A stretch of DNA of 64,000 nucleotides from Janthinobacterium lividum (GCF_034424625.1 NZ_CP139976.1:2418001-2482000); one strand, 5' to 3'. Positions 7,164 to 15,518 are shown, counted from the first letter of the stretch. Numbers and translations are program-made. The notes: generated from the sequence alone by a model not told the origin.

Positions 7164-8812
7164 GCGGCCACCTGCCATTGCAGGTAGCACACGCTGACGG
7201 GCATGGCGTGCTCGGCGCAATACGCGATCCAGCGCAGCTGGTTGTCTTGCAGGCGGTCGCCCGGACCCTTGACTTCGATCATGCGGTAGCGCTGTTCGGC
7301 CGGCCAGAACTGGATCAGGTCGGGAAAGCCGCTGCGGTTGCTTTTGATGTCGAGCAAGATGCGCTCGAATGCCTTCTTCAGATGCGCTGCCGGAATGCAG
7401 GCCAGCGCCAGGTCCAGCAAGCCGTCGTCCAGCACGTCCCAGCTGACGAAGGGCGAGACGATGCCGTGCTTGGCGGCAAGCGTGGCGCGGATGGTGGCCT
7501 GGTAACTGCCGTCGTCCAGCTGCCCCAGGCAGGCGGCAAAGTCGCTGCTGCGGCGCTGGTAAAAATCGGCGCTGTGCAAGTCGGCTGGCCCACGGTGGAA
7601 CGGGTGGAAGAAGGCGCCCGGCATGGCCTTGAAGATGGCGGGCCAGCACAGCAGGCCGAACAGTGAGTTGATCAGGGTGTTTTCCACGTAATACACGGGC
7701 GCGCCGTCCTGCATCAGGTGTTGCTGCACCACTCCTTCCACGTAGCACGCTTGTTCCGGGCAGGGCAGCCGCAGGTCGATGCGCTCCACGGCTGCTGCTG
7801 CGTTGGCCGCCTGCTTCGCATGGCCCAGCTTGCGCCGCAAACGGGGTGCCATGCGCAGCAGCAATTGCTGTTCCGCTTCGCTTTCCGGCGCGGCCAGGGC
7901 GATCAGCAGGCGTTCGTAGGCCGCTTGCGGCTGTTCATCTTTTTCCAGGACGCGGATGGCGCGGCCACGCGCACCCGGATAGCGGCAATCGGCATAGGCG
8001 CGGTAGGCGGCCGGCCAGTCCTGGCATTTCTCCAGGTGCTGGGCGATCTGGAAGCGCAGCTTGTCGCGGCGGCTGGCCAGCCAGGTATTGTCCTCGGGTA
8101 ATGGCAGCGCAGCCAGTTCCTGCAGCACCTCGTCGGCTGGCGCGCTGTCGTTGTAGCGTTCGCGGCACTGGTGCAGCACTTCATAGTGCTCGATATCCTG
8201 GCGCGTGCGAAAGCCCCTCGACTGCGGCGAGAATTCCACTTTTTCATATTGATACACACCGAGGTCGGACAGCACGAATTCCGACCAGTCCTGGTGATAG
8301 TTGCCAAAGTAAATCAGGCGCAGGCGGTCGCACAGCGTTTGAAGTCCGATGCGGTACAGCACGTCGGTGCAGGCCGGATGCCAGGCGGAAAACGGTTGAC
8401 TTTCCGCATGCAGTACGCGCAAGGCCTCCAGTTGTTCCGCCTTGCGCGCCGCCTTCAGGGGCGCGTCGAGGCGGAAGGCCTGGGCGATTTCCGCTTTCAG
8501 CAGCAAGTCGAACAGTTCATCGAGCGCAATGACAGGATCGGCCTCGACCCAGCCTGTCTCCAGCAGGGGCAGGGCAGCCGCGCGCGTGTCGCCGATTTCC
8601 GGGTAATTGAGCTTGCTGGCGCGAAATAGACAGCCCTTGCGCATGACGAGGCGCACGAACAGGGCGCGCGACGGCTGCGGCAGTGCGCCGAATGCGGCGA
8701 TGAACTGCGTTTCTTCAGCACTCAGCAGATCGGCGTAGCGCGCGCTGATCCAGTTCAGCACGTCCTGGAAATTATCCAGATAGTACAGGGGATTTTCCAG
8801 GACTCTCAACAT
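7160..8812 (-). CDS. FAN1-like VRR-NUC domain nuclease
   Basis: A protein of 550 residues. The C-terminus is a VRR-NUC nuclease: GFPDLIQF (Asp498) followed by MIEVKGPGDRLQDNQ (Glu513, Lys515), the catalytic D-(D/E)-X-K pattern of FAN1. The region before it (AFFHPFHRGPADLHSADFYQRR) and the TPR-like helical middle match the bacterial FAN1 layout, which lacks the UBZ zinc finger of the eukaryotic protein. FAN1 is a structure-specific 5' flap endo/exonuclease used in interstrand crosslink repair. The gene is first in a two-gene operon with the helicase fusion, and a LexA-type box sits between its -35 and -10 elements. The start ATG at 8812 follows that promoter by about 35 bases. Confidence in the family is high; substrates in this organism are unknown. 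Confidence 0.9.
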   Translation of the reverse strand: MLRVLENPLYYLDNFQDVLNWISARYADLLSAEETQFIAAFGALPQPSRALFVRLVMRKGCLFRASKLNYPEIGDTRAAALPLLETGWVEADPVIALDELFDLLLKAEIAQAFRLDAPLKAARKAEQLEALRVLHAESQPFSAWHPACTDVLYRIGLQTLCDRLRLIYFGNYHQDWSEFVLSDLGVYQYEKVEFSPQSRGFRTRQDIEHYEVLHQCRERYNDSAPADEVLQELAALPLPEDNTWLASRRDKLRFQIAQHLEKCQDWPAAYRAYADCRYPGARGRAIRVLEKDEQPQAAYERLLIALAAPESEAEQQLLLRMAPRLRRKLGHAKQAANAAAAVERIDLRLPCPEQACYVEGVVQQHLMQDGAPVYYVENTLINSLFGLLCWPAIFKAMPGAFFHPFHRGPADLHSADFYQRRSSDFAACLGQLDDGSYQATIRATLAAKHGIVSPFVSWDVLDDGLLDLALACIPAAHLKKAFERILLDIKSNRSGFPDLIQFWPAEQRYRMIEVKGPGDRLQDNQLRWIAYCAEHAMPVSVCYLQWQVAA

Positions 8813-8846
8813 GGGGATGGCAATAGGGCAAGATGCAAGGTGAACG

Positions 8847-8874
8847 ATTTTACTGTGTTTATATACAGTTTAAA
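8847..8874 (-). promoter_or_regulatory. LexA-type SOS box inside the promoter of the FAN1-helicase operon
   Basis: The core CTGT-N8-ACAG (8853-8868) is a perfect match to the gamma/betaproteobacterial LexA operator, with GTTTATAT as the spacer. On the minus strand it fills exactly the 16-base spacer between TTTAAA (-35, 8869-8874) and TAAAAT (-10, 8847-8852). The start codon lies 35 bases downstream. LexA bound here would block RNA polymerase, so the operon should be induced by DNA damage. Confidence 0.82.
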
Positions 8875-8907
8875 CCTTCAGCCGCCGCTTGCCCAGCGAT
8901 TTTATGT

Positions 8908-9612
8908 TCAATCAGCCCCGCTGTAGGCAAAACAGCTGTCGAACTTTTCGTAGGGAATCAGTTCGGCGCGCAGGCTGGCCAGTTCGATATTGCTCAGCAA
9001 GCCCCGGTGCGTTTCCGTGCGCCCCTTTGGCAGCTCCACCTCGTAATCGATGATGTCCCTGGCCAGCAGCGTTTGCAGCACCTCGGCTTGCCGCGCCGTC
9101 AGGTAGCGCGCGTGGGTGCCCAGGGTTTTTGCCAGTTGATCCTTGAATTCCTCGTCGCCGACATCGTTGTACGTATCCTGGTCGGCCATGCTGTTCAACA
9201 ACATGTGAAACAGGAAGTCCTGCAGGTTCTTCGCCAGGTACTGGGCTTCATTCTGGTCGTGCCATAGCAGCACGATGGGCATCTCGCCATCGTGCTGGCC
9301 AGACGCGAAAAAGCAGTAGTGGTCGCCCGCGCCCGTTTGCGCGAACGGGATGAACTGGAAGGCGGGATCGATCTGCCGGTAATCGTCCGCGTCCAGCAAG
9401 CTTTCCACTTCCGCAGCAACGGCCTGGATGTTGAGCAATTCGAAATCGTCCGCATGCAGCAGCAGGGTGGGGCGGTCCGTCAACGTGGGATAGACCAGCT
9501 TGTACCAGTCGGGGCCATATTCACCCACGGCCAGCATGCCGTCGCTTTCCAGTTGCCGGTACAGTGAAGGGTAGGTAAAGCCGTGTTGCTGTTCAATTTC
9601 TGACAGTGTCAT
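8908..9612 (-). CDS. SMI1/KNR4 (SUKH)-like protein
   Basis: A protein of 234 residues. The N-terminal half resembles SUKH proteins: a helical start (SEIEQQHGFTYPSLYRQLESDGML), then ADDFELLN, then the strand-rich segment FIPFAQTGAGDHYCFFASG with a VLLWHDQNEAQYLAKNLQDFL helix. SUKH proteins often serve as immunity proteins to contact-dependent or secreted nuclease toxins. However, no toxin gene is adjacent here, and free-standing members are common. The C-terminal 80 residues are not recognised. It is transcribed in the same direction as the repair operon but lies upstream of that operon's promoter, so it is a separate unit. It is divergent from the MFS gene. Confidence 0.6.
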   Translation of the reverse strand: MTLSEIEQQHGFTYPSLYRQLESDGMLAVGEYGPDWYKLVYPTLTDRPTLLLHADDFELLNIQAVAAEVESLLDADDYRQIDPAFQFIPFAQTGAGDHYCFFASGQHDGEMPIVLLWHDQNEAQYLAKNLQDFLFHMLLNSMADQDTYNDVGDEEFKDQLAKTLGTHARYLTARQAEVLQTLLARDIIDYEVELPKGRTETHRGLLSNIELASLRAELIPYEKFDSCFAYSGAD

Positions 9613-9705
9613 GTTTGCCCTGTTAAACGTGAGTCATAGGGCAATGATAGCCGAGGCGATGGCGCGCACGGTTTACGCCATGGCGTGAATGCTTGGCATA
9701 ATTAA

Positions 9706-9721
9706 TAAACATTTTAGTTTA
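9706..9721. promoter_or_regulatory. Dyad ahead of the MFS gene, possible regulator site
   Basis: TAAACATTTTAGTTTA has 5-base inverted arms (TAAAC / GTTTA) in an AT-rich patch about 50 bases before the MFS start. It could be the target of the cysteine-rich regulator encoded at the end of the same operon. Only position supports this. Confidence 0.25.
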
Positions 9722-9772
9722 CTTATGTGGCGTGCTCACGTAGTCTTGCCAGACAATATCCATCGAGCCCGC

Positions 9773-10990
9773 ATGAAAAACATCATCCTGATTTCCGCCG
9801 CCTGTTTGCTGGCGCTGCTGTCGACCATCGGCGCCTCGCTGCCGTATCCGATCCTGCCGCCCCTGTTTGCGGCGGAAGCGCCGAATGCCTTCAATAATTT
9901 TCTCGGCTTGCCGTCCAAATTGCTGTTCGGCCTGGCGCTGACCATCAACCCGCTGGGATTGCTGATCGGTTCGGCCTTGCTGGGACCGCTTTCCGACCGC
10001 TATGGCCGCCGCCCCTTGCTGATGCGCACGGCCGTGGGCGCCGCCATCGGCCATGCCATCACGGCCTGGGCGCTGGTGATCCAGTCCTACCCGCTGTTCA
10101 TCGTCGCCCGTTTCATCACGGGTTTGCTGGAGGGAAACGGCGCCGTGGCGCGCGCCATGCTGGCCGACCAGTTGACGGGACCGCTGCGCCTGCGTGCCAT
10201 GTCGTGGCTGAACGGCGCGTTTTACCTGGGCTGGCTGGTGGGCCCGATCCTGGCGGGTGCGACCCTGCATTGGGGCGTGACGGTGCCGTTCTGGATCGCC
10301 GCCGCCGCCCTGATGCTCGTCGCCGTCCTGGTGGCCGTGGGCTTGCCGCGCGAAACGCCGTCGTTGCTGACGACGTCGTGGTGGCAAGTGGCGCGCGACC
10401 GCCATTCGCTGAACCTGCTGCGCCATGAGGAGCTGCGCACCCTGTTCATCGTGCAGCTGGCGCTGACGTGCGGCGTGGCCAGCTTCTACGAGTTCTATCC
10501 GCTGTGGCTGGTCGAGACGGCGAATTACCATGCACAGGAGATTGCCTGGGTGAATGTGGGCCTGTGCGGCACGATGACGGTCACGTCCTTGCTGGCGGGC
10601 GGACCCAGCCGCCATGCGCCGCTGCTGCGGGCCAGCTGGTATGCCTGCGGCGTGGCGTTGGCCGTAGGAATCTTGGCACTGGGTAATATCTGGGTGGGCA
10701 TCGCTGCCATCGTGCTGTTCGGCATTCCGAATGCCCTGTACAACACGGTGATCCAGGGCTGGTGCGCCGAACGCTTCAGCGCGCACGGGCAGGGCGCCGT
10801 GATGGGCTTGCTGGCCACCACCTTTTGCATCGCCAACATCGTCGTGGCCCTCAGCGGCTCCGTGCTGACCCTGATCGACACGCGGCTGATCCTCGTCGCG
10901 GGCGCCTTGTCCGCCGCCTGGGCCGCGTGGCGCATGGCGGCCTGGCGTCGCCAGCTGGCCGGCGTGGGCGACACGCAAGCTGTGGCATGA
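9773..10990 (+). CDS. MFS transporter
   Basis: A protein of 405 residues with about 12 hydrophobic segments. The loop after helix 2 has the MFS signature form (LGPLSDRYGRRPLLMRT), and a second basic loop is visible near the middle. I chose ATG at 9773 (MKNIILISAACLL) because the first membrane helix begins there; an upstream ATG at 9689 would add 28 polar residues. The next gene, a transcriptional regulator, starts inside the stop codon, so both are one operon. This suggests a drug or metabolite exporter whose expression is tied to its own regulator. The substrate cannot be inferred. The fold and family are well supported. Confidence 0.85.
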   Translation: MKNIILISAACLLALLSTIGASLPYPILPPLFAAEAPNAFNNFLGLPSKLLFGLALTINPLGLLIGSALLGPLSDRYGRRPLLMRTAVGAAIGHAITAWALVIQSYPLFIVARFITGLLEGNGAVARAMLADQLTGPLRLRAMSWLNGAFYLGWLVGPILAGATLHWGVTVPFWIAAAALMLVAVLVAVGLPRETPSLLTTSWWQVARDRHSLNLLRHEELRTLFIVQLALTCGVASFYEFYPLWLVETANYHAQEIAWVNVGLCGTMTVTSLLAGGPSRHAPLLRASWYACGVALAVGILALGNIWVGIAAIVLFGIPNALYNTVIQGWCAERFSAHGQGAVMGLLATTFCIANIVVALSGSVLTLIDTRLILVAGALSAAWAAWRMAAWRRQLAGVGDTQAVA

Positions 10991-11625
10991 GCGCGAGCAT
11001 GAATACGTCGGAGCAGATCCTGTTCCTGCTGAAGATGCGCGGGCCGCAGACGGCGCAGCAACTGGCGGCCTTGCTCGATATCACGTCCATGGGCGCGCGG
11101 CGCCAGCTGGAAGCGGCGCTGGAACGTGGCCTGGTGGCTTTCGAGGACGTGGCCGACAAGGTGGGGCGCCCGTCGCGGCGCTGGACGCTGACGCGGGAGG
11201 GCCATGCGCGCTTTCCTGACCGCCATGCCGACCTGACCCTGGAATTGATAGCGCAGGTGAAAACCCTGTTCGGTGACGAGGGCCTGGATAAACTGATCGG
11301 CGCGCGCGAGCGCAGCAGCGAAGCCGCTTACGGCAAGCTGGTCGACCCGCAGCTTGCGCTGGCGCAACGAGTGGACAGCCTGGCGCGGGCGCGCGATGGC
11401 GAGGGGTACATGGCCCATGCGGAACCGCAGGACGATGGCAGTGTCTTGCTGGTGGAAAACCATTGTCCGATTTGCGCGGCCGCCACGGCATGCCAGAATT
11501 TCTGCCGCTCGGAGCTGGCCATCTTTCAACGGGTACTGGGGGGCGATTGCACGGTGGAGCGCAGCGAATATCTGCTGGAGGGGGGGCGGCGCTGCGTGTA
11601 CCGGATCATACCCATCGGGGTCTGA
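10987..11625 (+). CDS. HTH transcriptional regulator with cysteine cluster (COG2345/SufR-like)
   Basis: A protein of 212 residues whose ATG overlaps the MFS stop codon. A winged helix occupies about residues 8-72 (TAQQLAALLDITSMGARRQL then a basic wing GRPSRRWTLT). The C-terminal half has Cys160, Cys163, Cys169, Cys173, Cys188 and Cys203, including HCPICAAATACQNFC. This matches the predicted ArsR-like regulators of COG2345, to which the iron-sulfur regulator SufR belongs. A metal- or cluster-sensing role is therefore inferred, controlling the transporter in cis. Exact SufR spacing is not conserved, so binding of an Fe-S cluster is a hypothesis. Confidence 0.72.
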   Translation: MSASMNTSEQILFLLKMRGPQTAQQLAALLDITSMGARRQLEAALERGLVAFEDVADKVGRPSRRWTLTREGHARFPDRHADLTLELIAQVKTLFGDEGLDKLIGARERSSEAAYGKLVDPQLALAQRVDSLARARDGEGYMAHAEPQDDGSVLLVENHCPICAAATACQNFCRSELAIFQRVLGGDCTVERSEYLLEGGRRCVYRIIPIGV

Positions 11626-11649
11626 GGAGTCAGGCCCCGATAGTTGTAG

Positions 11650-11738
11650 GTCGGGTTAGCGTTGCGCGCGTAACCCGACATCACCATTGGCGCCAACAAT
11701 GCGTCGGATTACGCGCGGCCTTGCCGCGCTAATCCGAC
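11650..11738. repeat. Two intergenic palindromes of the GTCGG-TTA type
   Basis: Two inverted repeats stand side by side: GTCGGGTTA (11650-11658) with TAACCCGAC (11671-11679), and GTCGGATTA (11703-11711) with TAATCCGAC (11730-11738). A relative with GTCGGCTTA / TAAGCCGAC arms lies at 50821-50861. They sit between convergent genes and may form terminator-like hairpins. They look like a dispersed REP-like family. Confidence 0.65.
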
Positions 11739-11747
11739 CTGCATCAC

Positions 11748-12359
11748 TTACTTTTTGGCAGCCTTCGGCTTGGCGGCAGGCGCTGCCTTTTCAGCCGCGG
11801 CGGTGGCGCCGCTCGTCGCCTTTTCCGTTGCCTGCGCCACTTGCGCGCTGGCCTTGGCGATCTGCTCTTCCACGGTCTTCACGGCCTGTTTCGTGGCCTT
11901 GGTCACCTGCTCGTAGCCGAGGAAGGCGTTGTCGATGGCGGCCTTGACGATGGCGACAGCATTTTCCGAACCGGGCGGCACGTTTTTCGTGACGTCGTAG
12001 ATCAGGGCGCTCAGATTGCTTTTCGCTTCAGCCACGTGGGCTTCGGCGGCCGTGGTGAATTCCGTGTGGATTTCTTTGATGATGTCGTCGAGTTGCTGTT
12101 TATACGCTTTTGCGCCGGCCACGCCCGGTTGCAGCTGGGCGGCGGCGGCGGCCATGGCGGCCTTCGGATCCTTGGCCTGGCTGATTTCCTTGCTGGCGGC
12201 AAGGCCATCCTCGATGCCGGACTTGGCGGTGGCCATGTTCAGCGCCAATACCTGTTCCACGCCTTGCACGGCCTTGGAGGTGAGGGTGTTGAAGGTCATC
12301 AGCTGGAATTCAAACAGGGCCTTGGTGGCCGATGCGAATTGTTCGGGATTCGTAAACAT
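11748..12359 (-). CDS. Phasin family protein (PHA granule-associated)
   Basis: A protein of 203 residues preceded by AGGAGA. The N-terminus MFTNPEQFASATKALFEFQL and the amphipathic helical body (residues 10-150) are typical of PhaP-type phasins. These coat polyhydroxyalkanoate granules and limit their size. The last 50 residues are a low-complexity Ala/Lys tail (AAEKAAPAAKPKAAKK), common in betaproteobacterial phasins. It is monocistronic, and no PHA synthesis genes are in the window. Its presence implies the organism stores PHA. The assignment is firm on family but not on paralogue. Confidence 0.9.
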   Translation of the reverse strand: MFTNPEQFASATKALFEFQLMTFNTLTSKAVQGVEQVLALNMATAKSGIEDGLAASKEISQAKDPKAAMAAAAAQLQPGVAGAKAYKQQLDDIIKEIHTEFTTAAEAHVAEAKSNLSALIYDVTKNVPPGSENAVAIVKAAIDNAFLGYEQVTKATKQAVKTVEEQIAKASAQVAQATEKATSGATAAAEKAAPAAKPKAAKK

Positions 12360-12466
12360 GTGGTCTCCTCGGTTTGAATAGATACGTTCTTATCGTTCCA
12401 TACTCTTTCGACGCCGCAATGCCATCGCTTGATCTCAAGCCGGTGCCCCGTGTGGTCATGACCCCA

Positions 12467-12691
12467 TTATTTAACAAGCGCCGGTTTTTCGCAACGGCTA
12501 TCTTTGTACGGTCCCGAGGCCAGTTCCCAGCCAAATCCCAGGGTCGATTGGGCGCACGACAGGGTGCCGTCGATCTTGCTGCGCCATTTGTACCAGGGGG
12601 CAGGTCCGGCCGAGGCCCACGCGCAGGCGGCCAGCAGGGCCGTGGCGATCAGGTATTTTATAGTTGCTCCGAAAGAAAAGCCTGCCGGCAT
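12467..12691 (-). CDS. Small exported protein of unknown function
   Basis: A protein of 74 residues starting MPAGFSFGATIKYLIATALL. The hydrophobic stretch at residues 11-25 is a signal peptide. LAAC could be a lipobox (Cys at 23), but the stretch ending AWASA just before GPAPW also fits ordinary signal peptidase cleavage. The mature part of about 45 residues is aromatic-rich with two cysteines (SCAQST and SRCEK). It lies 17 bases downstream of the hybrid kinase gene on the same strand, so it may be co-transcribed. I do not recognise a family. Confidence 0.5.
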   Translation of the reverse strand: MPAGFSFGATIKYLIATALLAACAWASAGPAPWYKWRSKIDGTLSCAQSTLGFGWELASGPYKDSRCEKPALVK

Positions 12692-12708
12692 TGTAGCGCG
12701 CCTGCCGT

Positions 12709-14961
12709 TCAGGGAGCGGGCGATTGCGGCGCCGTGGCGGGCAGCTGCAGGGTGAAGGTGGTGCCGCTGCCGGCACCGGTGTTGCTGGTGGCGTCGATAT
12801 GGCCGCCCAGCACGCCCGTGACGATGTTGTGCGCCACATGCAGGCCCAGGCCAGAGCCGCCGGAACCGAGCTTGGTGGTGAAGAAGGGGTCGTAGACGTG
12901 CGCCAGGTCGTCGGCGGCGATGCCCACGCCCGTGTCGGCGATGGACAGGGTGATCGTCTGCCCATCGTCGCTGCCGCGTGCCGTGATGGCGATGTTGCCG
13001 CCGCTGCGGCCCTCGAAGGCATGGCGCAGGCAATTTTCCAGCAGGTTGCTCAGCACCTGGCCCAGCGGGCCGGGATAGCTGTCCATGGCCAGGCCGTCCG
13101 GCACGTCCTGCGTCAGGCTCAGGCCGGCGGCCTTGAGCGGCGTGGACATGGGCAGCATCAGTTCGGCGACGAACTGGCGCAGCAGGAAGTGGCGGCGCTG
13201 CGAACTGGCGCGGTCGACGGCGATCTGCTTGAAGCTCGAGACCAGGTCGGCGGCGCGCTGCAGGTTGCGCAGCATGATGGCGTCCGCCTCGCTGGCCTGG
13301 GTCAGGTAGGCGCCCAGTTCGGAGCGGCGCAGGCCGTCGAGGAAGCTGGCCTGGATTTCGCGCGTGCGTTCGGCCATGGTGGTGGCCACCACCAGGCCGT
13401 TGCCGATCGGCGTATTGAGTTCATGCGCGATGCCGGCCACCAGCGCGCCGAGCGCGGCCAGCTTGTCGCGGCGCACCAGTTCTTCCTGCGTGATGGACAG
13501 GTTTTCCAGCGCGGCGGCCAGTTCGAGGTTCGTTTGCTCCGAGTGTTCCTTGGCCTGCGTCAAGGCCGCCGTGCGTTCGGCCACCAGCTCTTCCAGGTGG
13601 GCGCGGTGGCGCTGCAGCTCGCGTTCGTGGCGCATGCGGCCGATGGCGATGCCGGCCAGGTCGGTCGCCGTGTCGATCAGTTCCAGGTCGCGCGCGTCGG
13701 GCTGGCGCACTTCGCGGTAGTACATGGCGAACGAGCCGAGCACGGCGCCATCCTGGCCGAAGATGGGGCGCGACCAGCAGGCGCGCAGGCCGAACGGCGC
13801 GGCCAGCTCGCGGTAGGGCGCCCACAGCGGATCGCGCATGATGTCGGTGACCACCACCGGTTCGCGCAGGAACATGGCGGTGCCGCAAGAGCCCACGCCT
13901 GGGCCGATGGCCACGCCTTCGAGCAGGGCCATGTATTCGGGCGGCAGGCTGGGACCGGCCGCGCTGTGCATGTGGATGCCGTCATCGTCGAGCAGCATGA
14001 TGGAGCAGAGCACACCGCGCGACTGGCCTTCGATCAGCAGCAGCAACTGGTTCAGGGTGGGGATCAGGGGCGCGCCCTTGGCGACCATTTCCAGCAGGGT
14101 GCTCTGGCCCGCGCGCATGGCTTCGGCCAGATTGCGTTCGGTCAAGTCGATGATGCGCGCATGCACGAGCTGGCGGCCCGGCACGGACAGGCGCATCAAG
14201 CGGATTTCGCAGGCGATCGGGTGGCTGTCGCGGTGGCAGCAGCTGGCGCGGAAGACGACGATCTTGCCTTGCAAGGTATCGCGGATCTTTTCTTCCAGCA
14301 ATTGCGGCGAGGCGCTGCCATCGCTCTGATGCCTGGGGAACAGGGGCTCCATGCCGCCTTGCAACAGCTCGGCCAGCGGCATGCCGAACAGTTCTTCGGC
14401 CAGGTGGTTGGCGTCGATCAGCAGGCGGTTGTCGATATCGAACAGCAGCACGGCGTCGGGCGAACCGGCCAGGATGGAGTGGTAATTGACTTCCAGCGTT
14501 TGCGGATGCAGGGGGCGCGGTGGCGTGGCGGGAGCGGCGAAGGGGCGGGCGGCTGGCGCCTCGGCCTTGTGCAGCGCCAGTTCCATGAGGATTTTTTCCG
14601 CCACGTCGCGCGCATTGAAGGGCATCTTGATGTAGTCGCTGGCGCCGGCGCCCACGCTGCGGCCCTGTTCCTCGGCGCTGGGAGTGGCCGACATCAGCAG
14701 CAGGGGCACGCCGTGGCGTCCGCCCGCATTGCGCAGGCGCATGCAGGTGGCGCCGATATTTGTGCCCGCCAGCGCCGCGTCGAGCAGGATCAGGTCCGTG
14801 CCGCCGGCCGCCAGTTCCACGCCTTCGTCGATATCGCCCGCCAGTCCAGTGCCCAGGTTATGCCGGTCCAGCACATACAGCAGTTCGCGCACATCATTCG
14901 GCGAATTGCTGACCAGCAGCACATTGGCCCGGTCGGTGATGGAGGAAATCAACTGGTTCAT
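12709..14961 (-). CDS. Hybrid sensor histidine kinase (REC-PAS-GAF-HisKA-HATPase)
   Basis: A protein of 750 residues with no membrane segments, so probably cytoplasmic. Domain order: a receiver domain at about residues 12-130 (Asp in LILLDAALAG), a PAS domain at about 155-275 (YHSILAGSPDAVLLFDIDNR), a GAF domain at about 290-450 (GVGSCGTAMFLREPVVVTDI), a coiled coil, then the H-box LGALVAGIAHELNTPIGNG. The ATPase domain has N-box LSNLLENCLRHAFEG and G boxes DTGVGIAADD and GGSGLGL. The receiver is at the N-terminus, so it may be controlled by another kinase. No response-regulator gene is adjacent, which makes it an orphan. The signal is unknown. Confidence 0.88.
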   Translation of the reverse strand: MNQLISSITDRANVLLVSNSPNDVRELLYVLDRHNLGTGLAGDIDEGVELAAGGTDLILLDAALAGTNIGATCMRLRNAGGRHGVPLLLMSATPSAEEQGRSVGAGASDYIKMPFNARDVAEKILMELALHKAEAPAARPFAAPATPPRPLHPQTLEVNYHSILAGSPDAVLLFDIDNRLLIDANHLAEELFGMPLAELLQGGMEPLFPRHQSDGSASPQLLEEKIRDTLQGKIVVFRASCCHRDSHPIACEIRLMRLSVPGRQLVHARIIDLTERNLAEAMRAGQSTLLEMVAKGAPLIPTLNQLLLLIEGQSRGVLCSIMLLDDDGIHMHSAAGPSLPPEYMALLEGVAIGPGVGSCGTAMFLREPVVVTDIMRDPLWAPYRELAAPFGLRACWSRPIFGQDGAVLGSFAMYYREVRQPDARDLELIDTATDLAGIAIGRMRHERELQRHRAHLEELVAERTAALTQAKEHSEQTNLELAAALENLSITQEELVRRDKLAALGALVAGIAHELNTPIGNGLVVATTMAERTREIQASFLDGLRRSELGAYLTQASEADAIMLRNLQRAADLVSSFKQIAVDRASSQRRHFLLRQFVAELMLPMSTPLKAAGLSLTQDVPDGLAMDSYPGPLGQVLSNLLENCLRHAFEGRSGGNIAITARGSDDGQTITLSIADTGVGIAADDLAHVYDPFFTTKLGSGGSGLGLHVAHNIVTGVLGGHIDATSNTGAGSGTTFTLQLPATAPQSPAP

Positions 14962-15052
14962 GGTGTCGCGCCCTTACGCGGTTCATGGGCCTAGTATTAC
15001 ATCAAGGCAAGTAGGAGTAAACGATAATTCTTGATGACCAAAAGCAATCTGT

Positions 15053-15481
15053 TCAAGCCGCTTTTTGCGCTGCCGGTGCCGCTTCCAGGGCCGCGCGCGC
15101 CTGTTCGATGCGCGGGTAATTATCCTCGATCCAGTCGACCAGCACGGCCAGGCGCTCGGCCGCCTCGCGTCCCAGCGGCGTCAGGCTGTATTCCACCTTG
15201 GGCGGTATCACCAGATACGCCTGGCGCAGCACGAAACCGTCGCCCGCCAGCGCTTCCAGGGTTTGCGCCAGCATTTTTTCGCTCACGCCGCCCACTTCGC
15301 GGCGCAGTTCGCTGAAGCGCCGCGTGCCGCTCAGCAGCAATACCAGCACCAGCACGGCCCAGCGGCTGGTCAGGTGGCTGAGCACGGCGCGCGACGGGCA
15401 GGCCGCCGCCAGCAGGTGCGCCCCCTGGTTTTGGCGGGCGAGGGCGGTGCGCAGGCTGGCGCCAGGAGTGTCTGTGGACAT
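15053..15481 (-). CDS. HxlR-family transcriptional regulator
   Basis: A protein of 142 residues starting MSTDTPG; ten more N-terminal residues are possible from 15511. The HxlR core is clear: CPSRAVLSHLTSRWAVLVLV (conserved Cys at the start), then GTRRFSELRREVGGVSEKML, then LEYSLTPLG-like VEYSLTPLGREAAERL. It is divergent from the QorB-like reductase gene. The same pairing (ytfH next to qorB/ytfG) is known in Enterobacteria. It is expected to repress the reductase gene and its own, with release by electrophiles or quinones through the conserved Cys. Two dyads in the 116-base gap are likely operators. Confidence 0.85.
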   Translation of the reverse strand: MSTDTPGASLRTALARQNQGAHLLAAACPSRAVLSHLTSRWAVLVLVLLLSGTRRFSELRREVGGVSEKMLAQTLEALAGDGFVLRQAYLVIPPKVEYSLTPLGREAAERLAVLVDWIEDNYPRIEQARAALEAAPAAQKAA

Positions 15482-15518
15482 GATAGTTGGACCTGTAAAT
15501 GTAGATTTCATTCATACT

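Noticed and set aside
7164..7748. Longer N-terminus for the helicase fusion
   Set aside because: It would overlap the nuclease gene by nearly 600 bases in another frame and shows no conserved domain; ATG at 7163 gives a 4-base overlap.
10762..10986. Longer N-terminus for the cysteine-rich regulator
   Set aside because: The extension would lie wholly inside the MFS gene in another frame and gives an Arg-rich sequence with no family match; ATG at 10987 overlaps the MFS stop as in coupled genes.
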